64,000 nt of DNA, from contig CAWDDC010000002.1 in NCBI GenBank assembly GCA_963801045.1, positions 1-64,000 on the forward strand, given 5' to 3'. Shown here in pieces: positions 1-9,790 of the stretch (the stretch's first letter is position 1; every line of letters begins with the position of its first letter). The position numbers and the translations under genes were made by a program. The notes under the pieces were generated by a model. That model had not been told where the DNA came from, did no database searches, and saw nothing but the letters and a program-made list of their open reading frames with translations. The stretch comes from JACCWP01 sp963801045. Its GTDB lineage: Bacteria > Actinomycetota > Actinomycetes > Propionibacteriales > Nocardioidaceae.

Positions 1-78
1 CTACCCCGTACAGTGAGGGACAGCCGCCGCGGCTCTGCCCACGCCGGGAAGGACAACCGCACAGCGAGGAGGCCCCCG

Positions 79-541
79 ATGTCGCGCGCGTCGACCGACC
101 ACCTGACCGAGCAGCTCGGGCCTTCGGTGGAGGCACTCGGACTCGACCTGGACGCCGTCGAGCTGACCACGGCCGGTCGCCGGCGGGTGCTGCGCGTCGT
201 CGTCGACCGGCGAGGGCGGCGTGACCCTCGACGACATCGCCGAGGTCACCCGCGCCGTGTCCCGGACCTCGACTCCGAGGACACGCTGGGCGAGCAGCCG
301 TACACCCTCGAGGTGACCTCGCGCGGCGTCGACCGGCCGCTGACGCTGCCCCGGCACTGGGCGCGCAACATCGGGCGGCTGGTGGAGGTGCGGACGCCGA
401 CGGGCCGTCCCTCACCGGCCGCATCACCGGCGCCGACGACGCCGGTGTCGACCTCGACGTCGACGGGGTCGCGCACCGGGTGGCCTACACCGAGGTCGCA
501 ACGCGCGCGTTCAGGTCGAGTTCGCCCGCAAGGAGGGCTGA
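79..541 (+). CDS. rimP: Ribosome maturation factor RimP (frame-broken)
   Basis: RimP assists maturation of the 30S ribosomal subunit. The ATG at 79 follows a GAGGAGG-type ribosome binding site. The N-terminus (LGPSVEALGLDLDAVEL), a VLRVVVD strand and the segment PYTLEVTSRGVDRPLT are typical of the family, and the end VQVEFARKEG followed by TGA lies 4 bases before nusA. These pieces sit in different frames, with switches near 210, 265, 405 and 500, so the span cannot be translated as it stands. The length of about 154 residues is normal for RimP. Being first of rimP-nusA-ylxR-infB supports the name. I infer sequence errors, not gene decay. Confidence 0.85.
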
Positions 542-545
542 CGGC

Positions 546-1580
546 ATGGACATCGACATGACGATGCTCCGGGCCATGGTCTCGGACAAGGACCTGCCGT
601 TCGAGGTGGTGGTGGAGGCGATCGAGCAGGCGCTGCTGGTCGCCTACCAGCGCACCGAGCGACGCCGAGCAGCACGCCCGGGTCGCGCTGGACCGCAAGA
701 GCGGCCACGTCGTCGTGCACGCGCAGGAGCTCGACGACGAGGGCGAGCCGGTCCGCGAGTGGGACGACACCCCGACCGGCTTCGGCCGGATCGCCGCGAC
801 CACCGCGCGCCAGGTGATCCTGCAGCGGCTGCGCGACGCCGAGGACGAGCAGAAGTTCGGCGAGTTCTCCGGCAAGGAGGGCGACATCGTCTCCGGGGTC
901 ATCCAGCAGGGCCGCGACCCCGACGACGTGCTGGTCGACCTCGGCCGGATCGAGGCGCGGCTGCCGGCGGCCGAGCGGGTGCCGGGGGAGCGCTACGAGC
1001 ACGGCGCGCGGATCAAGTGCGTGGTGGTCAGCGTGCGCAAGGGCATGCGCGGGCCGCAGGTGCTGCTGTCGCGCACCCACCCCGGCCTGGTCAAGCGGCT
1101 GTTCGCGCTCGAGGTGCCCGAGATCGCCGACGGCAGCGTCGAGATCGCGGCGATCGCCCGCGAGGCCGGCCACCGCACCAAGCTGGCCGTGCGCACCGAC
1201 GGTCCGCGGGCTCAACGCCAAGGGCGCCTGCATCGGGCCGATGGGCCAGCGCGTGCGCAACGTGATGCACGAGCTGCACGGCGAGAAGATCGACATCGTC
1301 GACTTCTCCGAGGACCCGGCCGAGTTCGTCGGCCACGCGCTGTCGCCGGCCCGGGTCAGCAGCGTCGCAGGTGGTCGACGCAGTCGGCCGCGCGCCGCGC
1401 GGGTGGTGGTGCCCGACTACCAGCTGTCGCTGGCGATCGGCAAGGAGGGCCAGAACGCCCGGCTCGCCGCCCGGCTCACCGGCTGGCGCATCGACATCCG
1501 CTCGGACACCGCCGAGCGACGCTGCCGGTCGGCGCCGCGTCGCGGGTGCGGCGGACGACGCGGACGAGGTCACCCGCTAG
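546..1580 (+). CDS. nusA: Transcription termination/antitermination factor NusA (frame-broken)
   Basis: NusA binds RNA polymerase and modulates pausing, termination and antitermination. The start MDIDMTMLRAMVSDKDLP with EAIEQALLVAYQRTE is the standard actinobacterial NusA N-terminus. It is followed by an S1-like domain (GDIVSGVIQQGRDPDDVLVD) and KH domains (GACIGPMGQRVRNV; LSLAIGKEGQNARLAARLTG). Frames change near 662, 1206, 1375-1390 and 1520. The total of about 344 residues matches short actinobacterial NusA without extra C-terminal repeats. The stop used here is the TAG at 1578-1580, after DDADEVTR. It is the second gene of the translation-factor operon. Confidence 0.9.
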
Positions 1581-1591
1581 ACTGGTCGGCG

Positions 1592-1964
1592 ATGTCTCGC
1601 GCGCGTCCGCACCCTGTGGGCGCGATCGGCGATTGCCGGTCCGTACCTGCGTCGGGTGCCGGGAGCGCGCGAGCACGGCCGAGCTGATCCGCATCGTGGC
1701 GGTCGGTGACGGCACCACCACGGTGCTCGCCCCCGATCTGCGCGGGGGCGCGCCCGGTCGTGGTGCGCACCTGCACCCCGTCCTGGCTGCCTCGACCTCG
1801 CCGAACGGCGTCGGGCGTTCGTCCGAGCCCTCCGGCTGGAGGGCCCGGTCGACACCGACCTCGTCCGGCGGGTGGTGCAGGCGGCACTGGCCGATCGGTA
1901 CGCGCAGCAGGTCCGAGCACAACTGACAAGAGAAGCGGAGCACACGCTCATGAGCACTCGATGA
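1592..1964 (+). CDS. ylxR: YlxR family RNA-binding protein (frame-broken)
   Basis: This is a small protein of the YlxR/DUF448 family, which sits between nusA and infB in most actinobacteria and Firmicutes. The diagnostic segment PVRTCVGCRERASTAELIR is clear, followed by PDLRGGAPGRGAHLHP. The upstream ATG at 1592 is in another frame, with switches near 1635 and 1790. A C-terminal helix, VVQAALADRYAQQVRAQL, leads to a TGA at 1962-1964. YlxR has been described as an RNase P-associated or nucleoid-type regulator in some bacteria; nothing here decides between these roles. The exact end is uncertain because of the frame breaks. Confidence 0.75.
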
Positions 1965-2038
1965 AGTCCTCGAGATGATCATGCACGTCTGACGAGCGGT
2001 CCCCGCCCGACACCCGGGCTCGGACCAGAGGGAGAGCA

Positions 2039-4918
2039 GTGGCAAAGGTCCGAGTACACGAGCTCGCGAAAGAGCTCGGTGTCGAGAGCAAGGTCGTCCT
2101 GGCAGACCTTGAAGGACATGGGGGAGTTCGTCAAGTCCGCGTCCTCCACCGTCGAGGCGCCCGGTCGAGCGCCGCCTCAAGGAGGACTACGGCGAGACGC
2201 TGAAGGCCGGCGCCCGCCAAGAAGGCGGCCAAGAAGGCGGCGTCCCGCCGACCCCGCAGCCCGGTCCGGCCGCCGAGCCGGCTGCCGAGGCGCCGCCGAG
2301 GTCCCGGCCGCCGCCGCGGCGGCCCCGGCGACCGCCGCGGCCGCGGCGCCCGCCGCGCCGCCGGTCGAGGCACCCGCCGCCGACGCGCCGGCTGCCGAGG
2401 CGCCACCCGCCCCGGCCGAGCAGGCACCGGTCGAGGTGCCGTCGCCGGAGTCCGACGTGCCGACCGCACCCGGTCAGCCGGTCGCCGACGCCGCCGGGCA
2501 GTGCCGACGGACCGGCGCCACGCCGGACGGCACCGGCTGCGTCCGCCGCGCCGCGGCCGGCCGCGCCGCGTCCCGGCGGCGCCGCCCGTCCGGGCGGCAC
2601 CGGCCGCTCGTCCGGCCCGCGGCCCGGCAACAACCCGTTCTCCGACGCACGCAGGGCATGCAGCGTCCGCGCCGTCCCGGTCAGGGCGGACCCGCGCCCG
2701 GCGCCGCCCGACGGCGGTGGCACCGGCGCCGGCCGTCCCGCCAGGGCGCCGGCGTCGCCGGCATGCCGCGTCCCAACCCGGCGATGATGCCCAAGCAGAG
2801 CTCGCCGGCGCTCGGCGGCGGCGGTGGCCGCGGCGCCGGCGCCCGGCTGGCCGCACCCGGCCCGGTGGCGGCCGTCCGGCGCCCCGGCGGCGCGCGCGGC
2901 GCACCCGGTGGCGGTCCCGGCGGTCGGGCGCAGCTTCGGTCGGCCCGGCGGCGGTCGTCCCGGTGGTCCCGGGCGCGCCGGTCGCGGCGGCACCCAGGGT
3001 GCGTTCGGCCGCCCCGGCGGTCCGTCGCGTCGCGGGCGCAAGTCGAAGCGGGCGCAAGCGCCAGGAGTTCGACAACATGCAGGCTCCCGCCGTCGGCGGC
3101 GTCCGCGTCCGCAAGGGCGAGGGCGAGACGTCCGGATGGCCCGGGGCGCCTCGCTGACCGACTTCGCCGAGAAGATCGGCGCCGACCCGGCGTCGCTGGT
3201 GCAGGTGCTGTTCCACCTCGGCGAGATGGTGACCGCCACCCAGTCGGTCAACGACGAGACGCTGCAGGTGCTCGGCACCGAGCTCAACTACGACGTCCAG
3301 GTCGTCTCGCCCGAGGACGAGGACCGCGAGCTGCTGGAGTCGTTCGACCTCGAGTTCGGCCAGGACGAGGGCGACGAGGGCGCGCTGGCACCGCGTCCGC
3401 CGGTCGTCACGGTCATGGGCCACGTCGACCACGGCAAGACCAAGCTGCTCGACGCGTTGCGCAACGCCAACGTGACGGCCGACGAGGCCGGCGGCATCAC
3501 CCAGCACATCGGTGCCTACCAGGTCGCGACCGAGGTCGACGGCTCGGAGCGCAAGATCACCTTCATCGACACCCCGGGCCACGAGGCGTTCACCGCCATG
3601 CGTGCTCGTGGTGCGCAGGCGACCGACATCGCCGTGCTGGTGGTGGCGGCCGACGACGGCGTGATGCCGCAGACGATCGAGGCGCTCAACCACGCCAAGG
3701 CGGCCGAGGTGCCGATCGTGGTCGCGGTCAACAAGGTCGACAAGCCCGACGCCGACCCGACCAAGGCACGCGGCCAGCTCACCGAGTACGGCCTGGTGCC
3801 CGAGGAGTACGGCGGCGACACGATGTTCGTCGACGTGTCGGCCAAGGCCGGCATCGGTCTGGACACGCTGCTGGAGTCGATCGTGCTGACCGCCGACGCG
3901 GCGCTCGACCTGCGGGCCAACCCCGACCAGCCCGCGCAGGGGCTGGCCATCGAGGCACACCTCGACCGCGGTCGCGGTCCGGTGGCCACGGTGCTGGTCC
4001 AGCGCGGCACGCTGCGGGTCGGCGACTCGGTCGTCGTCGGGTCCGGCGTACGGACGCGTGCGCGCGATGCTCGACGAGCACGGTCAGAACGTCGAGGACG
4101 CACCGCCTTCGCGGCCGGTGCTGGTCCTCGGCCTGACCGCGGTCCCGGGCGCCGGCGACAACCTGATGGTCGTCGACGACGACCGCAAGGCGCGCCAGAT
4201 CGCCGAGCGGCGCGAGGCCCGGGAGCGCAACGCGCTGCTGGCCCAGCGCACCGGTCGCCGGACCCTGGAGGACTTCATGACCTCCATGGAGAAGGGCGTG
4301 ACCAACGAGCTGCTGCTGATCCTCAAGGGCGACGTGTCCGGTTCGGTCGAGGCGCTCGAGGACGCACTGGCCGGGCTCGACGTCGGCGACGACGTCTCGC
4401 TGCGGGTCATCGACCGCGGTGTCGGTGCGATCACCGAGACCAACGTCAACCTGGCCGCGGCGTCCGACGCGATCATCATCGGCTTCAACGTCCGCCCGCA
4501 GGGCAAGGCGACGGAGCTGGCCGATCGCGAGGGCGTCGAGATCCGCTACTACTCGGTGATCTACCAGGCCATCGAGGAGATCGAGGCGGCGCTCAAGGGC
4601 ATGCTCAAGCCCGAGTTCGAGGAGGCCCGGCTCGGCGCTGCGGAGATCCGCGAGATCTTCCGCTCGTCGAAGGTGGGCAACATCGCGGGCTGCATGGTCA
4701 CCGAGGGCGTCATCCGGCGCAACGCCAAGGCCCGGCTCGTGCGCGACGGCAACGTCGTCGCGGACAACCTCGAGCTGTCCAGCCTCAAGCGGTTCAAGGA
4801 CGACGCCACCGAGGTCCGCGAGGGCTTCGAGTGCGGTCTGACCCTGCGCGGCTACAACGACATCAAGACCGGCGATGTCGTGGAGTCGTTCGAGATGCAG
4901 GAGAAGCCACGCGCCTGA
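2039..4918 (+). CDS. infB: Translation initiation factor IF-2 (frame-broken in N-terminal half)
   Basis: IF-2 is the GTPase that delivers initiator tRNA to the 30S subunit. The GTG at 2039 (MAKVRVHELAKELGVESK) follows a GAGGGAGAGCA ribosome binding site and gives the IF2_N motif. A long Ala/Pro/Gly/Arg-rich linker, normal for actinobacterial IF-2, runs to about 3100. It carries most of the frame switches (near 2108, 2162 and several to 3135). The G domain is intact: GHVDHGKT at 3418-3441, DTPGHE near 3568, NKVD near 3730, SAKAG near 3840. One more break occurs near 4045, and the C-terminal domains then read cleanly to TGA. About 959 residues is normal for this clade. Confidence 0.93.
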
Positions 4919-4943
4919 GGCTCAGCGACGAGGAGTGCCCGGC

Positions 4944-5240
4944 GTGTTCGTCGGGGCGATGACGGTCGACCTGCTGCTGGGTGACGTCCGGTCGCTCAAG
5001 CAGAAGCGAGGAGCCGTCCGCCCGGTGCTTGCCGGTCTCCGTCGCCACCTGGACGTGGCGGCGGCGGAGACCGGTGCGCACGACCTGTTGCGGCGTACGG
5101 AGATCGGGCTGTCGACCGTCTCCGGCGAGCACGCCCGCGTCGAGCAGGTGCTGGACGAGGCCGAGCGTTGGCTGTGGGGCCGACCCGAGCTCGAGGTGGT
5201 GTCGGTGCGCCGCTGGGTCCGGTCGGTCGAGGACGACTGA
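4944..5240 (+). CDS. DUF503 (YlxP-like) family protein
   Basis: A 98-residue protein beginning VFVGAMTVDLLLGDVRSLKQKR, the signature opening of the DUF503/YlxP family. Members lie between infB and rbfA in many Gram-positive genomes; the function is undefined but presumed linked to ribosome assembly or translation because of this position. A GAGGAG at 4930-4935 gives good spacing to GTG 4944. GTG 4935 is an in-frame alternative, but family proteins start with M-F/I-V-G, so 4944 is preferred. The rest (VSGEHARVEQVLDEAERWL, VVSVRR) is colinear with the family and unbroken. Confidence 0.85.
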   Translation: MFVGAMTVDLLLGDVRSLKQKRGAVRPVLAGLRRHLDVAAAETGAHDLLRRTEIGLSTVSGEHARVEQVLDEAERWLWGRPELEVVSVRRWVRSVEDD

Positions 5241-5246
5241 AAGCGG

Positions 5247-6224
5247 TCAGGACTCGCAGTCGATCGCGTTCTCGGCCACGCACGCGTCGTCGCCGTCACC
5301 GCCCTGCGCGAGGTCGATGCCGCCCGCACCGTCGAGGGTGTCGCCGCCCCCGAGGCCCCACAGCCGGTTGTCGCCGGCGTCGCCGATCAGGGTGTCGCCG
5401 CGCAGGTTGGTCCCGACCACGTCCTCGACGCCGGTGACCGTGTCCCGGCCGAGGCCGCGGACGGTGCCGGCGCCGAGGTCGACGACCAGGCCCGGGCCGG
5501 AGTAGGCGCGGGCAAAGGTCAGCAGGTCGCGCCCGCGTCCACCGGCGTAGGTGTCCGGACCCTGCGTGATGCCGCTGCCCGGCACCACGATGATGTCGTC
5601 GCCGTCACCGGCGTTGACCGTGTCGGGCGAGAGGTCGGCCTCGATCCGGTCGTCGCCCCCACGCCCGGAGATGGCGTCGTGACCGGAGTTGCCGCTGAGG
5701 GTGTCCGCGCCGGGGGTGCCGCGCAGCACGTCGCGCCCGTACGACCCCGCGACGTCGTCGAAGCCGGTCACGATGTCCCTGCCGGCGGCGCCGAGCGCGG
5801 TCCCCGCCCCCAGGTCGACGTTGACGCCCTGGCCCCGGATGCCGACCAGCTGGTAGTCGAGCCGGTCCTGGCCCGGCCCGCCGCGGAACACGTCGCGGCC
5901 GTTCTCGGCCGGCTGGGCGGTGTCGGGGCCGGCGCCGAGGTCGACGAAGTCGGCTCCGCCACCGTCGGTCACCAGGTCGGGCCCGAGGCCGCCGCACACG
6001 GTGTCGGCACCGGCGTTGCCGGCCACGACGTCCCGGCCGGCGCCCGCCACGATCACGTCGTCGCCCGCCGTGCCGTGCAGGCGGTCGGCGCCGGGGGTGC
6101 CGACGATGGTCGCCGCCTGACCGTGGCAGCGGGCCACCGCGGCGTCCGCGGGTGGCGCTGCCAGTACGGCCGCGGCGAGGGCTCCGGCGCAGCCTGCGGC
6201 CAGCCAACCGATCCGTACGTCCAT
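5247..6224 (-). CDS. Secreted RTX-type calcium-binding repeat protein
   Basis: A 325-residue protein with a signal peptide (MDVRIGWLAAGCAGALAAAVLAA, probable cleavage after ADA). The rest is almost entirely hemolysin-type repeats of the GGxGxDxx class, for example GTAGDDVIV, GNAGADTV, RGTPGADTLSGNSGHD and GGGDTLDGAG. Such repeats form parallel beta-rolls that bind Ca2+ outside the cell. No toxin, protease or lipase domain is visible, and no type I secretion genes are adjacent, so Sec export is the simplest reading. It lies on the opposite strand inside the infB-rbfA interval, which is unusual. The function is unknown; a cell-surface or extracellular structural role is only a guess. Confidence 0.75.
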   Translation of the reverse strand: MDVRIGWLAAGCAGALAAAVLAAPPADAAVARCHGQAATIVGTPGADRLHGTAGDDVIVAGAGRDVVAGNAGADTVCGGLGPDLVTDGGGADFVDLGAGPDTAQPAENGRDVFRGGPGQDRLDYQLVGIRGQGVNVDLGAGTALGAAGRDIVTGFDDVAGSYGRDVLRGTPGADTLSGNSGHDAISGRGGDDRIEADLSPDTVNAGDGDDIIVVPGSGITQGPDTYAGGRGRDLLTFARAYSGPGLVVDLGAGTVRGLGRDTVTGVEDVVGTNLRGDTLIGDAGDNRLWGLGGGDTLDGAGGIDLAQGGDGDDACVAENAIDCES

Positions 6225-6278
6225 GCGCGCTCCCCGTTGACATAGTCTGGACAATCGCCACTGCTCGAGGAGGAAACC

Positions 6279-6782
6279 ATGGCGTCCCCCCGCGTCCGCA
6301 AGATCGCCGACCGGATCCAGGTGATCGTCGCCGAGATGCTGGAGCGTCGCATCAAGGACCCGCGGCTCGGCTTCGTCACGATCACGGACGTCCGCGTCAG
6401 CGGTGACACCCAGCAGGCCACCGTCTTCTACACCGTCCTCGGTGCCCCCTCCGACGTCGACGGTACTGCCGCCGCGCTGCAGAGCGCGACCGGTCTGATC
6501 CGTTCCGAGGTGGGCAAGCAGCTCGGGATGCGGCACACCCCGACCCTGGCATTCGTGCTCGACGGTCTCCCGGAGAACGCCCGGCACATCGAGGACCTGC
6601 TGGCCAAGGCCCGGGAGTCCGACGCCGAGGTCGCGCGCAACGCCGCCGGCGCGCAGTACGCCGGCGATCCGGACCCCTACCGGCACCCCGACGCCGAGGC
6701 TGACGACGACGAGGGCGACGACGACGAGGGTGACGACGAGGGCGAGCAGCCGGCCGGACCGCGGGACACCGGCACGCCATGA
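6279..6782 (+). CDS. rbfA: Ribosome-binding factor A
   Basis: RbfA is a KH-like factor needed for late 16S rRNA processing and 30S maturation. The ATG at 6279 follows a strong GAGGAGG ribosome binding site. Family signatures are visible: ADRIQVIVAEMLERRIKDPR, VTITDVRVSGD, and a C-terminal KH-type helix LRHTPTLAFVLD-like segment followed by IEDLLAKAR. At 167 residues it is longer than E. coli RbfA because of a very acidic tail (runs of D/E after residue 145), a common actinobacterial feature. The stop overlaps the truB start by 4 bases (ATGA), implying translational coupling. Confidence 0.95.
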   Translation: MASPRVRKIADRIQVIVAEMLERRIKDPRLGFVTITDVRVSGDTQQATVFYTVLGAPSDVDGTAAALQSATGLIRSEVGKQLGMRHTPTLAFVLDGLPENARHIEDLLAKARESDAEVARNAAGAQYAGDPDPYRHPDAEADDDEGDDDEGDDEGEQPAGPRDTGTP

Positions 6783-7675
6783 GTCCCGGCGCTCCCACCG
6801 CGCCCGACGGCGTCGTCGTCGTCGACAAGCCGGCCGGGCTGACCTCGCACGACGTGGTCGCCAGGATGCGGCGACTGGCCGGCACCCGCCGGGTCGGTCA
6901 CGCGGGCACCCTCGACCCGATGGCGACAGGGGTCCTTGTCGTGGGGATCGGCCGCGCCACCCGGCTGCTGGGCCACCTGTCGGGCACCGACAAGACCTAC
7001 GAGGCGACCGTCCGGCTCGGCGCGAGCACGAGCACGGACGACGCCGAGGGCGAGGTGCTCACCCACGCCCCGGCAGGTGACCTCGACCCCGCCCGGGTCC
7101 GCGCGGAGGTGGCCGGGCTGGTCGGCCCACTCGACCAGGTCCCCTCGTCGGTGTCCGCGGTCAAGGTCGACGGGGAGCGGGCCTACGCCCGGGTGCGCCG
7201 CGGCGAGCAGGTGGCGCTGGCGCCGCGCCGGGTGCACGTGCACTCCTTCGACGTGCTCGCGACCGCCGCGGTCGGCGACCACACCGATCTCGAGGTCCGG
7301 GTGATGTGCTCGTCCGGCACGTACGTCCGCGCGCTGGCCCGTGACCTCGGGACGGCGCTGGACGTGGGTGGGCACCTCACCCGGCTGCGCCGCACCGCGG
7401 TGGGGCCGTTCTCGTTGGCCGAGGCCCGGAGTCTGGAGCAGCTGGCCGAGCGGTTCGAGGTGCTCGACCTCACCGCGGCTGCCACCGCGGCCTTCCCGGT
7501 GCTGGCGCTCGGCGCCGACCAGGCCCGTCAGGTACGCCACGGCGCCGCGCTCGCCGGGGTCGCGCTGCCGGAGGGTGCAGGACCGGTCGCGGTCCTCGAC
7601 CCGAACGGCACATTCCTCGCGCTCTACGCACAACGGGGGGACGACGCGGCTCCGGTCGCAGTCTTCTGCGGCTGA
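6779..7675 (+). CDS. truB: tRNA pseudouridine(55) synthase TruB
   Basis: TruB makes pseudouridine 55 in the T-loop of tRNAs. The protein opens GVVVVDKPAGLTSHDVV and contains HAGTLDPMATGVLVVGIG, where the Asp is the catalytic residue. The RVGHAGTLDP block and the downstream VRVMCSSGTYVRALARDLG motif II are intact. The 298-residue length is standard. It is coupled to rbfA by an ATGA overlap and ends the translation-related cluster; the next gene is a glycosyltransferase after a 68-base gap. Confidence 0.97.
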   Translation: MSPGAPTAPDGVVVVDKPAGLTSHDVVARMRRLAGTRRVGHAGTLDPMATGVLVVGIGRATRLLGHLSGTDKTYEATVRLGASTSTDDAEGEVLTHAPAGDLDPARVRAEVAGLVGPLDQVPSSVSAVKVDGERAYARVRRGEQVALAPRRVHVHSFDVLATAAVGDHTDLEVRVMCSSGTYVRALARDLGTALDVGGHLTRLRRTAVGPFSLAEARSLEQLAERFEVLDLTAAATAAFPVLALGADQARQVRHGAALAGVALPEGAGPVAVLDPNGTFLALYAQRGDDAAPVAVFCG

Positions 7676-7743
7676 GCGGGTTTGGCCCGGTCCGAGGGTG
7701 GGCACCGCAAGAGCCCTGGACCCCGGGAAGGACCGAACGCGTC

Positions 7744-8856
7744 ATGACCGCCGAGCTCCACAGATTCGGTAGCCGGACACCACCTGGTGCGCCTGGCCCC
7801 GCCGTTACCGTCCTCGCTCCGCTGGCGACCCCCGAGGAGCGTTCCGACCTGGAACGATGCGAGGCGGCGACGATCGAGGTGTTCGACGCCGTGACCCGGG
7901 TCTCCGGACCCAGTGGGCACCAGCTGGTGCCGCTGCGGCGGCTGGCACAGCCGGGTCCGTACCACTCGTCCGCGCGCCGCAGCGTCGAGATGCTGGACGC
8001 GACGACGCTCGAGGACGTCGCCGCGGCACTGGGCCAGAACGTCTCCCGGATCGTGCACGCCGTCGGCTGGGAGGCGGGCGTGGTCGCGTCCGCGCTGCGC
8101 AGCAGCCACGGGGAGGACATCCAGGTGGTGCTGGAGCCGCTTGGGGCGCCCGGGTCTCCGGAGTGGACGCTCGCCGACCACGCCTCCGTGATGCTGGTGC
8201 AGTCGGAGTCGCACCGCCGGGAGGTCCTCCGGCACGGTGTCCCGCGCGCGGTCACCCGTCTGGTCCCGCTGGCCTCGCCGTACTGCCCCGAGCCGGTGGC
8301 CTGGTCCGACGAAGGCGACGAGGGCCGGCTGATCGCGGTGGTGGGCGACGGCGTGGACCTGTTGCTGCTCGAGGCGGTCGAGGCGCTGCTGCGCGACGAC
8401 CCGACCGTGCACGTCGTGTTCGCCGGCGCGGCCGCGCGGCTCGTCCGCGGGCGGAGCCTGGCCATCGCCGCGCGCCGCTGGCCGGTCGCGCAGCAGGCGC
8501 GGATGCACGCGGCGTCGCGGGTGACCTGGCAGCTGCTGGCCAGGGTCGATGCGGTGCTGGACGTGTGCGGACCCACGACGACCCCGCGCGGGACGCTGGC
8601 CGCGCTGGGAGCGGGCCGGGCCGTGGTCGCGGTGGCCCGTCACCCCGCGGCCGAGCTGGTCGAGAACGGCACCAGTGGGGTAGTGGTGCCCCTGGTGGAC
8701 CGGACCCGGTTCCCGGCGGCGCTGTCCGAGCTGCTCGGCTCGCCGTCGAGCCTGAGCACGATGGGCGCCGCCGCCAGGGAGCGCTGGGAGCAGGACCACT
8801 CGCCCACGGTCCGGGCCCAGCGGCTGGCCGCGGTCTACGACGGTCTCGTGACCTGA
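7744..8856 (+). CDS. Glycosyltransferase-like protein (GT4/GT-B type)
   Basis: A 370-residue protein without signal peptide. The C-terminal half resembles the donor-binding domain of GT-B glycosyltransferases: VDAVLDVCGPTTTPRGTLAALGAGRAVVAV, AELVENGTSGVVVP and a terminal helix ending RLAAVYDGLV. The N-terminal half (SRIVHAVGWEAGVVASAL) fits the acceptor-side Rossmann domain, but the E-x7-E motif is modified (CGPTTTPRGTLAALGAGRA). The ATG at 7744 has a GGGAAGGA ribosome binding site. Sugar donor and acceptor cannot be deduced and no cell-wall genes flank it. It could be a degenerate, non-catalytic family member. Confidence 0.65.
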   Translation: MTAELHRFGSRTPPGAPGPAVTVLAPLATPEERSDLERCEAATIEVFDAVTRVSGPSGHQLVPLRRLAQPGPYHSSARRSVEMLDATTLEDVAAALGQNVSRIVHAVGWEAGVVASALRSSHGEDIQVVLEPLGAPGSPEWTLADHASVMLVQSESHRREVLRHGVPRAVTRLVPLASPYCPEPVAWSDEGDEGRLIAVVGDGVDLLLLEAVEALLRDDPTVHVVFAGAAARLVRGRSLAIAARRWPVAQQARMHAASRVTWQLLARVDAVLDVCGPTTTPRGTLAALGAGRAVVAVARHPAAELVENGTSGVVVPLVDRTRFPAALSELLGSPSSLSTMGAAARERWEQDHSPTVRAQRLAAVYDGLVT

Positions 8857-8950
8857 TCCAGCAGGCTTGCAATCCGCCGGTGCCTGGGGTTGGCTGGCCG
8901 GGAGTGGTCGAACAGCGCGCCACGTCGTTCGCCTCTGTAGAGGATCCGTC

Positions 8951-9790
8951 GTGGTGCTGTCGACCCAGCAGGCGCTGCCTGCTCAAGACTCCGCTGCTCC
9001 AGCGCATGCACGCACCCAGTCGCCGTCTCCCACCCGCCGTGCGTCGTGGACGGAAGTCCAGGCCCGTACCGATGCGCTGCTGCGAGCCGCCGCCGACGCC
9101 GAACCCGCCGAGCGGGCCCGGCTGCACGACTCCGCGGTGGTGCTCAACCTCCCCGTCGCCCGGTCGATCGCCGGTCGCTACCGGGGCCGGGGTGAGCCGC
9201 TGGACGACTTGGTGCAGGCCGGCAATGTCGGTCTGGTGAAGGCGGTGCGCGGCTTCGACCCGTTCCGCGGGCACGACTTCCTCAGCTATGCGGTGCCGGT
9301 CATCACCGGTGAGGTCCGGCGGCACTTCCGCGACTTCGCCTGGGCGGTGCGTCCGCCGCGCAGCATCCAGCAGCTCCAGCAGCGGATCGCTGCCAGGATG
9401 CCGGTGCTGAGCCAGGAGCTCGGGCACACTCCGCGGGCGGTCGAGGTGGCAGCATCGCTCGGCGTCGAGGAGCGCGAGGTGCTCGAGGCGCTGGCGGCCG
9501 ACGGCTGCTTCACCCCGGCGTCACTCGACGTACGCTCCGCCAACGGCGAGGGGGCGAGCGTCGGTGACGTGCTGGTCGCGGAGGACCGCGACGCGGTCGC
9601 GGCCGAGGCACGGACCGTGGTCGTGCCTGCTCTGCGGCGGCTGCGCCCGCGCGACCGGCGGATCGTGGTGCTGCGGTTCTACGGCGGGCTCAGCCAGCAG
9701 GAGATCGCCGGCGCCGTGGGGATCAGCCAGATGCAGGTCTCGCGGGTGCTGCGCAAGGCCCTCGACGACCTACGCCCGCAGGTCGTATGA
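8951..9790 (+). CDS. SigB/SigF-type sigma-70 factor
   Basis: A 279-residue RNA polymerase sigma factor of the stress/sporulation SigB-SigF-SigG type. Region 2 (LVQAGNVGLVKAVRGFDPFRGHDF, with VPVITGEVRRHFRD), region 3 (LGHTPRAVEVAASLG) and region 4 (LSQQEIAGAVGISQMQVSRVLRKAL) are all present. The N-terminal 45 residues are a variable Ser/Thr/Pro-rich extension. GTG 8951 or 8954 can start it, with GAGGAT just upstream. No anti-sigma factor gene is adjacent. The convergent downstream gene is a GAF-ANTAR regulator whose stop lies inside this gene (21-base tail overlap). Confidence 0.92.
   Translation: MVLSTQQALPAQDSAAPAHARTQSPSPTRRASWTEVQARTDALLRAAADAEPAERARLHDSAVVLNLPVARSIAGRYRGRGEPLDDLVQAGNVGLVKAVRGFDPFRGHDFLSYAVPVITGEVRRHFRDFAWAVRPPRSIQQLQQRIAARMPVLSQELGHTPRAVEVAASLGVEEREVLEALAADGCFTPASLDVRSANGEGASVGDVLVAEDRDAVAAEARTVVVPALRRLRPRDRRIVVLRFYGGLSQQEIAGAVGISQMQVSRVLRKALDDLRPQVV

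Noticed and set aside
1..357. Minus-strand ORF at the window edge
   Set aside because: Shadow of rimP; no start signal or recognisable protein features.
2131..3960. Long minus-strand open frame opposite infB
   Set aside because: Arg/Gly/Pro-rich shadow caused by high GC codon bias; the plus strand encodes clear IF-2 motifs.
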